Assembly (NCBI RefSeq): GCF_029227915.1 | Contig: NC_079882.1 | Coordinates: 25,985,001 to 26,045,000, forward strand | Length of the DNA: 60,000 bases | Origin: Hydractinia symbiolongicarpus | Lineage: Eukaryota > Cnidaria > Hydrozoa > Anthoathecata > Hydractiniidae | Direction: 5' to 3' | In this document: positions 51,601-60,000 of the stretch, in pieces | Position numbering within the stretch: position 1 is the stretch's first letter | How the letters are laid out: each line of letters begins with the position of its first letter | The notes under the pieces: generated by a model | The model's input: the letters and a program-made list of their open reading frames with translations, nothing else | The model's database searches: none | Told to the model about the DNA's origin: nothing | Translations under genes and position numbers: made by a program

Positions 51601-53937
51601 CTCTTAGTGTTTTCATAGTTTTGCAAAAACTATGAAAACCAAAACAAACAGTGAGTAATCTTTCTGACTAAATGCCAATGACTTATTTTTTTTTGGTAAA
51701 ATATTTAGTGTCCTGAGCGATGGAAAGCAACTTCTCAAGTAAGCAAGTTGTCGTTTGGTACTTTTTGACGGTTCAGCCGTTTAACAAGAATCCGCGGTCA
51801 AATTAAATGTTAATAGAAAAGATAATCCTTCGTCATAATATACGTGTTTCCACTTGGTTAAAATTTGTCAAAAAATATGGTCAAACTTTGATCCTGCGAA
51901 GAATAACGAAGGAATTCAGTGATAATTTTCTTGTGTTACTTTATGTCTGCCGTGCGTTCAAAATAACAGCTAACGATTAGTCTTCATAAATATTGTTTTC
52001 ATCAACATTTTGTAGATAAAGGTCGTAAGGTAACTATTTACCAGTTAAATTAGTATGTTCCTTTTACAATTTTAGACTTTAGGAGAATCACTTTTATACA
52101 GAGCTATATTAGAGGTACAAATGTTTATGTTCGTTAAAACGTATTTCAGCTTCTTTATTGAACATTTTCTATTGTATCCACATTTTCTGAATAAAAATCG
52201 AAAACGTTTTGATGGGTGGGGGTCTGACCGATTACCCAAACTATCATTCTCCCGTGTGCGTGTAATTAAATGAAACTTCTATGCTGTATGTGGGTCTATG
52301 TTTCCTTCTATTTTCTATTTACAGTTATCTTAATAAAATTGTAAGTTTTATAGAAATTTTTATTTTTATAGAAAATACTTCAAGACAAAGATATTAAGAG
52401 GTGACTACACGCTTTTTTCTATAAGAATATACTCTATAAGAATATTCTTATAGATAGGAATATCCAAAGAATTTGCTCATGCTAAAATTTGGATTGCATT
52501 CTGAATGTGTACAAAATCTGGTTGTCAGTTTAATTAGGCTGCTTAAACAGCAGCACCTTACGGGTGATTTTAACACCAATTTGTATTCTCAAATCTTTCA
52601 ATTTTAACTGTGCTAAGATTATGCCAGAATGATTTTTGCCCAAAAGTTGAGAATATTCATGTTGAAACGAAAAAACACTATTCTTATAAAAAAATGTGTA
52701 CGTGTATATATCATAAAAAGCATGCTTCTCATGTTTTTAATTTTTTTCATTTAGAGAAGTGTTGACTGACGTGAGGTTTCGAAGCGTTGGTAGAAAATCA
52801 AACTCTTTTCAAGCATACATAAAAAATGTAGCCAAAAAATTGAATCCGCCTGAATTAAAGGTATGTGGACGTCACATCATGGAACTTGTTGAGTTTAAAA
52901 CTACGGTTGCGAAGAAAATGTAAAAAATAGAATTTTTTTTTCAAATATCAGATCACTGAAGAAGAAGTAGATGAATACTTATCAATGTACAAAAACGTTT
53001 GGGAGAAAATGAAAAGATATCATTGGGTATAATACCTTTATTAATATTATTTATATTATATATTCTTTAGTTGATTTCCTGCATATGACGCATTCGCGCG
53101 AAAGTTAAAACGTGTGAATATCTAAGTTCTAGAAACTCCTTTCCTCGAAATCATCATCTCTGCTAAAATTAATATCTTCGTTGTTCGCACAAAAAACGCG
53201 AAAGATAAAAGAAGCAGCATGTTACGAAAAGTTTGTGCGTATTTACATAACATAAACCATGTATTGTGTTTTATTTTCAGCTTCGAATGCAATTAGCTCC
53301 ATGTATAGAGAAGCTTATACTACTGGACCGGTTATGTTGTTTGGTCGAATCTGTAAGTCTCCCATGGATAATAAGGAGAATTTAATAGACATTATTAATA
53401 ATAATAAAAATGTGCCTTATAAGGATTTGTAATCGTAGTTTTCCGAGTTGATATAAAAGGTAATTTTCCGTCCTGTTTCTGAGATAAGAAGTCCTTAACA
53501 AAATATTTTATTGAAATCTAATTCGCTATTAAAAGCTTGATCCAGATTTTGTAGTTCAGAAAGAAAACGCGAAATCGCGGACTTTTTTTTTTGCAAAAAC
53601 TTTAGTTCTAACAATCTTCTGTTCTTCATCTAAAGCTGTGAAGTATTCTTTCATGGCGCAAATATTTAAATTTAACCTCACAGCAAATTCTTATGGGCTC
53701 GAATTTTGATGGGTAAAAAACTTGCAATGCGCACTGAAATGGAAACTGCTTTTTACGTTTATAACAAGCAAGTACTTATAAGTTTTGTTGAGCAACTCGG
53801 GAACTGTAGTATGTTATCATATAGCAAGTGGCATTAATCGTGTGTATTTTCAGGGTTTCGCATCCGCATCTATCATACAAATATTTTCATCCGTTATTTC
53901 ACCGCGATGTTACGCACTCGTATGTATGAAGAGTTGA
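48655..53937 (+). CDS. METTL25: Methyltransferase-like protein 25 family
   Basis: There are eleven coding exons: 48655-49044, 49613-49888, 50467-50608, 51500-51573, 51709-51738, 52076-52114, 52372-52400, 52755-52860, 52952-53026, 53281-53352 and 53854-53937. They total 1317 nt (438 aa), in phase. After a 130-residue N-terminal region comes the SAM-binding motif VVDLGSGKGYLGEYLA. Then come the family hallmarks LTGLHACGDLT, IVGCCYNLITDH, GFPMSKYL, APCIEKLILLDRLCCL and the C-terminal SPRCYALV. This is the METTL25/METTL25B (RRNAD1) class, and the FPMSKYL and SPRCYA wording is closer to METTL25. The substrate is not settled in the family; an S-adenosylmethionine-dependent transfer is inferred. The start is secure because an in-frame TAA lies upstream in the same exon. 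It is somewhat shorter than human METTL25 (about 600 aa), with fewer residues in the N-terminal and linker parts. Confidence 0.92.
50201..50440 (+). repeat. 40-bp CpG-bearing tandem repeat in METTL25 intron
   Basis: The word CGCAAAATTATGCGCGCGAA recurs with an exact 40-bp period at 50241, 50281, 50321, 50361 and 50401, with degenerate half copies on both sides. The repeat is open in more than one frame, so it makes spurious reading frames (NSFLLLLRK-type). It is unusually CpG-rich for this AT-rich window and lies just before the acceptor of exon 3. Confidence 0.9.
50733..50880. repeat. Foldback palindrome in METTL25 intron
   Basis: The arm ATACAATAGGTAAACATAGG at about 50738 continues through GATTTATTAGCCCGAGG and ATATTCAAC. 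It is mirrored by GTTGAATATAATATCACCG through CCTATGTTTACCTATTGTAT ending at about 50871. The arms are about 60 bp each with few mismatches and a GC-rich loop of about 13 nt (GACGCGCAGCGGA). The related words TTATATACCC (about 50880) and GGGTATATAATAA (about 51196) suggest that an inverted-repeat element extends to about 51215. Confidence 0.8.
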
Positions 53938-54606
53938 TGTCCAGTGATATTCGTGACTTGTGGGTGTAAGAAAGGATTTTATTCGTTTTTAATGTACATG
54001 ACGTAATCAGCAATTATTTGTAAAGAAGATACTGCAAAAACATGAACATCGTTTGTCTCTAAGCCCGTGGAAAATCCACGGGTTCGCCTGTCCTTTTTAT
54101 ACCGCATTGCGTGCTTCTAAGCTACCATTTTGCGTGACAGACAGACAGACCGACGTATACGGGCATTATAATATAGACATTAGTCCACATCCAAAGTAGA
54201 CATTACGCAAGTCAAGACCGCAACGATCAAGCTTGGGATTTTTACTCGATAATCTAATCGCAATTTCTTAATGAGAATGTTGTATTGTTATTGTAATAAC
54301 AGCCCTCCATAAGCGACATTCACGATGTTCGAAAGAAAATAGAAAATAGAGTTTATTTTCGGCTCTGTAAAGGTGTATGCATTCTCACCACTTATTGAAA
54401 CGATAGTGTATTCTAACCTTTAGTCAAATAGATTTTAAAGCTCGCGACATGATTATTGCATGCAAACGCAAACGTTGACCACTGATTATGTTTTCCAATA
54501 TGTACATCAAAGTTTCGGAATAGTTCAGTGCGCAAAGTTAAGAAAAGACTCAGAGTCATATGAATATTGACAAATGAAATTCACATTAGTTAGAAACTTA
54601 AAATCA
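53938..54606. other. METTL25 3' flank
   Basis: No gene is seen. The region holds the repeat at 54058-54180 and otherwise unremarkable AT-rich DNA up to the 50-bp minisatellite. Confidence 0.5.
54058..54180 (+). repeat. Dispersed repeat with hairpin head and GACAGACAG tail
   Basis: It starts with a perfect hairpin CCCGTGGA-AAA-TCCACGGG and ends GCGTGACAGACAGACAGACC, then CGGGCATTATAATATAGA. The tail also occurs, decayed, at 36386-36430. Confidence 0.5.
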
Positions 54607-55310
54607 AATCTTGTGTTTCCTACAAAAAAAGCATGTTCATTCTCGATTTTTATGACAATCTTGTGTTTCCTACAAAAAAAGCATGTTCATTCTCGATTTT
54701 TATGACAATCTTGTGTTTCCTACAAAAAAAGCATGTTCATTCTCGAATTTTATGACAATCTTGTGTTTCCTACAAAAAAAGCATGTTCATTCTCGATTTT
54801 TATGACAATCTTGTGTTTCCTACAAAAAAAGCATGTTCATTCTCGAATTTTATGACAATCTTGTGTTTCCTACAAAAAAAAGCATGTTCATTCTCGAATT
54901 TTATGACAATCTTGTGTTTCCTACAAAAAAAAGCATGTTCATTCTCGAATTTTATGACAATCTTGTGTTTCCTACAAAAAAAAGCATGTTCATTCTCGAT
55001 TTTTATGACAATCTTGTGTTTCCTACAAAAAAAGCATGTTCATTCTCGATTTTTATGACAATCTTGTGTTTCCTACAAAAAAAGCATGTTCATTCTCGAT
55101 TTTTATGACAATCTTGTGTTTCCTACAAAAAAAGCATGTTCATTCTCGATTTTTATGACAATCTTGTGTTTCCTACAAAAAAAAGCATGTTCATTCTCGA
55201 ATTTTATGACAATCTTGTGTTTCCTACAAAAAAAGCATGTTCATTCTCGAATTTTATGACAATCTTGTGTTTCCTACAAAAAAAGCATGTTTATTCTCGA
55301 ATTTTATGAC
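54607..55310. repeat. 50-bp minisatellite, 14 copies
   Basis: The unit AATCTTGTGTTTCCTACAAA, AAAAGCATGTTCATTCTCGA, TTTTTATGAC is repeated from 54607 with 50- to 51-bp steps; the length varies by one base in the A run. The main substitution is CGATTTTT against CGAATTTT. It lies between the ends of METTL25 and the receptor phosphatase gene. Open frames through it are a by-product of the repeat. Confidence 0.97.
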
Positions 55311-56233
55311 CATTTTTAAATTTTGTTTTCACACGATAACTTATTTAATGATATTAATGACGCATTAAAAATTACTGCAAGTTTGAAAAAGGCGTTGACT
55401 AACACCGCCTTAATTCATACTCCACGTTAATTTAAAACACATTTATTTTCCAACCGTCCATGTGGCGAAACGAATCCGCTCATTAATACGAGTTTATAAA
55501 TATCAGTATATATTTGAGAGGCGTTACAAAATGACCGCCCGTTAATTAAAAATTTATACAACTATATTCGAGTAAATACAAAATATAGATTAAATAGAAA
55601 ATTACAAAATTATATAAATAAACTTTTTTAGAATATATTTTGAAAATAGTCAGCTTATAAAAAACAAGAGGTAAAAAATGATTGGAATTTTCATACGATT
55701 ATTCAAGATTCTTAAAAACCGCTTAATTAAAAGCCACTCAAATGAACTTCGTACCCAGGTCAAGGTAATCAAAGTTGATCATTAACCATTTATATCTACA
55801 ACGTAAAATTTTAAAATTGTATTTACACTTTACGATATTCCCTGTGCACAATGTAAAAATACTTCATCGCAAAATTTAAAGATTTCTCATTGGATTAACT
55901 ATAACTAGACTTACTGAAGCTGGGAAGGAGGGTGTTTAGCCGTAAGTGAATATCCTTTACAGGGGATTTAGTTGTCTATTTAGAGAAGAGAGCATAGAAG
56001 TCCTTTTTGTTATCCATATACATGAGAAGAATTTTGAATAGAGAATTCCTAGCAGTTATTTTTGTGTAGGGAACTTTTCTGCTTTTACTGGGAAGCGATA
56101 CTAAGCTTCAATAATTGAAGAAAATATCACAATCAAAAACATTTAATAAGGGGAGATTGGGGCCATGTTTTAAGTAATTTATGCCTGTGTTGCAGGTTGA
56201 AGCAGAGAATGCAGCCACTCGACAAATCTTCAA
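55311..56233. other. 3' flank of the receptor phosphatase gene
   Basis: AT-rich sequence lies between the minisatellite and the phosphatase stop codon. It probably includes the 3' UTR; no other gene was found. Confidence 0.5.
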
Positions 56234-59200
56234 CTACAAATAGGTGACGCCGTTGTATCTGATGTTAAAATATTGTTTCAGAAATTTAAAAATAAATTCA
56301 TACTGATCCACGCAGCTGATAAAAAGACAATTTCTTTCTTTCAACCGTTGCACCACGTGATCTACTATCACGTGATCGTTTTCATCCAATTGTTCAACGC
56401 ACATACTGCAGGCAAGCATACAGCCACTCCTTTCGAACCCGTCGTTACAATGCACGACAGTCGGCTCAGTAGCGTTACATCTCTGCATTTCATTAGCGAT
56501 ATACGTGACGCTTTTTAACGACGTTGGTAACGCATGACTTGGCCAGTTTAAAACTTGGTAATGAATGACGTCATGCTCGTCGTCGGTTTCGACATGTCGT
56601 ATTCGCATTTCTCTTTTAATGACTGAATCAACAGGATATGTTTCACTAAGTACAGTGATGCTGAGAGGTGAAAATGTTATGGTATCGTTGTTAAAATACG
56701 AAGGAACTGATTCGCCATCTTCCTCGATAGCATTCAACATGACAATGTTTTTTATGCCAGAATCATAAACCATCAACCAAAAGTCTTTGCAAGTACTCTC
56801 AAGCGGTGCTTGAGTTGATATTAAGTGGTTGCTCACTTGCGTAGCATTTATGTAAGTTTCACTAAGAGTAAGCCCTGTCGCTAATACCTTCACTCTGTAA
56901 GTGTCAAGTGGTGTTTTGTCAGGATAGCGGTTTTTGTGCGCATGCTCCGATTTGTAAGATTCGAGCTTGCTCTTTTGTGGAAGATTTTCTGCATACTCCT
57001 GAACTTTGTTGAAATATTTCGTGTAACCGTTGACATTGCTTCGTGGCACTAGTCGTTCCATCATTGTTATAACTTCATCTATATTTGACTTGCTTACATC
57101 GACAGATGATGATAGTTTTTCCAGGTAAGCGAGAACTGCATCGTAAACAAATTGAAACTGGTCCTCTGTTTGAACAATGCACACGCGGCGACTCCGCATG
57201 TAGTTGACATAATTGTACACATCAATAACTTGCGCACGACTTATATTCTCAATGATGGCATCTATCGCTATAAATGCTCCAGTGCGTCCAACACCAGCAC
57301 TGAAAAGAATGAAACATCTTTATAAAATATTTAATGCTGTTACCCACTTACCCAGAAACTGATTTTAGTTTTAATTTGTGAATGCACAAGGTTTTTTCCC
57401 GATCTGCTGTTGTAGCACCTCTAAAAAATCGACTGTATGAAATATTTAAATGCGCAAAAATAAATTTGCAGACCGAAACGTCGGCATTTTCTTTAGCCGG
57501 TTGGGTCGGCAGTACTTCAATATCAGAAATTTTCGCGAGCAATCTTCACGCCATTGGTGAAATTTTAAGAACTTGCAAGAATTTTATTTTTCAGGAATAA
57601 GATGCCAATTCACGAAATTCGCAAAAAATTCTGAAATTAAAGTAGCGTTATAACTACAACTCTTAGCATTGTGTTACAGTACAAAACTTCACTAACCTGC
57701 AGTGAACAACAATGGGAGATTTATGATCACCCCGCCATCTGTTTATTGCTTCTCTAAACGATAATATCTCGTCAGTATTATTAGGTACTTTACGATCATT
57801 CCATGCAGCAAAATGAAATAACTTCAACTCGCGTATTCCAGATGAAGGCTTTTTATAAAGTTGCAGCGACGTCACAGCATAGCCAACAAATTTTTCATAC
57901 GATTTCATTTTAGCGGTTAGTTTTCCATATTTAACTGCAACATTATTCGCAGTTGGCCAATACAAAGGAAATTTTATAATACCATTTTCAATTCTTTGTC
58001 CTAGTATAACAACAGCTTTCGTTTCATACTGCCAAATCATTCTCCAAAAATCATTGAAGGTGGATGGCAATGGGCCCTGGGTTGCTATATACGCTTCCCT
58101 CCTAACATACCCACTAATTAAACTAGCGTTTATGTAGTCGGTAGATTTCTTATCCGTATCCAGTATGACGCGGCTATGATCGTACGGCACTATATCGTCA
58201 TGTCGGTTCCGACCTGCGTTTACTGCATCTGTACCACAAACCCGCTCATATTTACCTCCGTCATCTAAAGATGCAAACTGTTTTGAAAGAGTACTGTCGG
58301 ATTTTATCATGCGAACATATCTAGAAAAATCTTCAACAGCTACTGGTTTATAAAAATCGTTAATCTCGTACTGTAATGGAAAATAGCCGTAAGTTACATT
58401 GCTGTTAATAAGATCATTTTCGAAGGCTAAATTTATTTTGCCTGTGAGTACTGATGATACTTTTCGTGAAGGGGGGATTTGCTGGGAGTGACTTTCCTTT
58501 GACGTGTCCATACTAGAGTCACGTTGACGATGTTTACGAATTTGACAATATACCCATAAGAAAAATGACGTAAACACAACAAAGATGGCGGTTACAATAA
58601 TGGCGGCCTTTACTCCAGCAGAAACTGCAGGTTTATTATCTTGTTGGGGAGCGATTGTAGTCGTCATGTTTTTAGTCACCTGAACAACTTCCAACCAACC
58701 TGTCTTCCTTTCGTCTGATTTAAAACAAATTCGAATTTTATAAGCCGTCCCAGGAAGCAAGTCTTTGATGACATACCCTGTTTTACTGAGTGGAACGGAT
58801 GTGTTAATAAAACCTAAAAAAACATAATTGTTCTTTCAAGAAATAAAATTTTGCAAACATCCTCTCTCCTCTCACAAAAATAAAATAAAAAATAAATGAT
58901 TAAATAAGATGATACGAATAAATAAAAGAGCATAGGAATAATCAAAAACTAGCATTTACCTGAAGAGCATTCACACGAAATATCAACAAAAGAATATTGT
59001 GATGTACATGCATCAGCCCAGGAACACTTTATGGAATCTGTCCCTGGAAAAAACTTTAGGCCCGTTGGTTTCAACTGACAATTATTTGTGGTTAAATTAG
59101 CATTCACTCCACATTGGACAACTGAATCTACAGTTTGACAAGCTGAAATGTTTACGGATATTTCTTCACATTTATCCAAAAAATCGAAAACAAATTCTCG

Positions 59201-60000
59201 CCTGTTTTTCACAATCACATTCCGATGCATAGAAGCCAATAAGAATGTTGTTATATTTCCAAAGCGTAAATTAGGAGATGGTAAATCCCACTTAAGACGA
59301 ATTGCAGTTTGATTTATCCGATGAGATATTAAACTTAACGGAGGTCCTTGTGGAATACCATATGGAGTTATAAATACTTGAGGTTTTGAATTGACATCGT
59401 GGAGTGATAGCACCGCTTGGAATGTCATCCCAGCACTGACCTCGACAATGCTGCTTTTATTGTCAATAAAAAAAGTTCTTGAAAGGCATGGCAAATCACC
59501 TTTTGATAGACATGATATGTTGAGCATAATTGGTGCAAACTTACAGTCATCAAGATTTATCATTGTAAAATTGTATCTACTGGTACCAGCATTTGTTGCA
59601 ATATAATTAATCTTAAAATCAAGATTTGATACTGTTGGTAGTGTGACGAAGTCAAAATAAGTTTTATTGTTACTCAATAAATTTGAGTTTGAAAATAGTC
59701 GAATTGAAACATTGTATCTTGTACATGACTTCAAATTATTAATGTTAAACTCAAAACTATTATTAGATATATTGAAAGAGATCGTCCGATTAGGAAAAGC
59801 TAAGACAATTCTACTTGGTCTGCACACGTAATTTTGCACTGTTCCAGAAACCACAACATTCGTAGTTCCGCCTTTAACCGAAGATATGTTTATGCGTGGA
59901 AAAAACACGTTGGTTTGCAAAAGTGTGGTTGCATTTGATACATTTTTACTGCCTGGATAAGAAGTGGTGCAATTTACTTCGAAGTAGCACTGGTTTTTCA
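56234..60000 (-). CDS. Receptor-type protein tyrosine phosphatase (partial, 5' end outside window)
   Basis: Exons in transcript order are 60000-58960 (open to the edge), 58813-57697 and 57299-56234, in phase, for 1073 residues. The ectodomain has many N-glycosylation sequons and FN3-like folds (GPPLSLISHRINQTAIRLKW; the membrane-proximal one ends LLPGTAYKIRICF). One membrane helix (AAIIVTAIFVVFTSFFLWVY) is followed by a basic stop-transfer RKHRQR. D1 has PYDHSRVIL, DYINASLISGY and ATQGPL, a signature HCSAGVGRTG split by an intron after HC-S, and the Q-loop VQTEDQF. Its WPD loop reads WNDRKVP (Pro lost, Asp kept), and the KNRY motif reads RNRHDD. D2 reads HCNDGFERSG with a WPS loop: Cys and Arg are kept but the general acid is lost, so it is probably a regulatory pseudophosphatase. 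Type I membrane phosphotyrosine signalling is inferred. The subfamily cannot be set without the N-terminus. Confidence 0.93.

Noticed and set aside
54783-55108. Repetitive frames with MFILDFYDNL-type peptides
   Set aside because: They are produced by the 50-bp minisatellite; the same peptides appear in two frames and there is no gene context.

Overview
This is AT-rich, intron-rich animal nuclear DNA. No prokaryotic feature is present. The coding content (MORN4, METTL25, DENND2-type, a receptor tyrosine phosphatase and an IQ-motif protein) is metazoan. Very high AT content, many small exons, splice acceptors just before start codons, and Penelope-like and LINE remnants suggest a non-bilaterian animal, perhaps a hydrozoan cnidarian; the organism is an inference. 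I built the gene models by hand from GT/AG splice sites and reading phase. Each complete multi-exon model has a total coding length divisible by three.

Left part (1-25.2 kb). A minus-strand gene (7849 to beyond position 1) encodes a basic, low-complexity protein with a canonical PCNA-binding PIP box and a 49-residue internal repeat; one of its introns holds a decayed LINE tail. A short minus-strand 82-aa gene model (9877-9590) lies head-to-head with a plus-strand MORN4 orthologue (10390-11454). MORN4 ends 15 bp from the stop codon of a 26-exon minus-strand gene (25158-11470). That gene encodes a 1035-aa protein with two IQ motifs and a degenerate EF-hand-like C-terminus, which I could not name.

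Middle (25.2-35.4 kb). This is a gene-poor stretch of mobile-element remains: a Penelope-like GIY-YIG fragment flanked by inverted hammerhead-like termini, a tRNA-derived SINE head, and a 1.3-kb inverted-repeat DNA element with a 6-bp target duplication.

Right part (35.4-60 kb). A plus-strand DENND2-type Rab exchange factor has 22 coding exons. Its third-last intron holds a 5.0-kb array of about 173 copies of a 29-bp unit with higher-order structure. METTL25 follows about 0.7 kb downstream on the same strand, and its introns hold a 40-bp tandem repeat and a near-perfect foldback palindrome. A 50-bp minisatellite (14 copies) lies between METTL25 and the convergent minus-strand receptor tyrosine phosphatase gene, which runs off the right edge. 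The phosphatase has an FN3-like ectodomain, one membrane helix, a D1 domain with a variant WPD loop and a degenerate D2.

No complete novel multi-gene system was found. The most notable items are the organised intronic minisatellite, the paired hammerhead-like Penelope termini, the variant phosphatase, and the two unnamed proteins.
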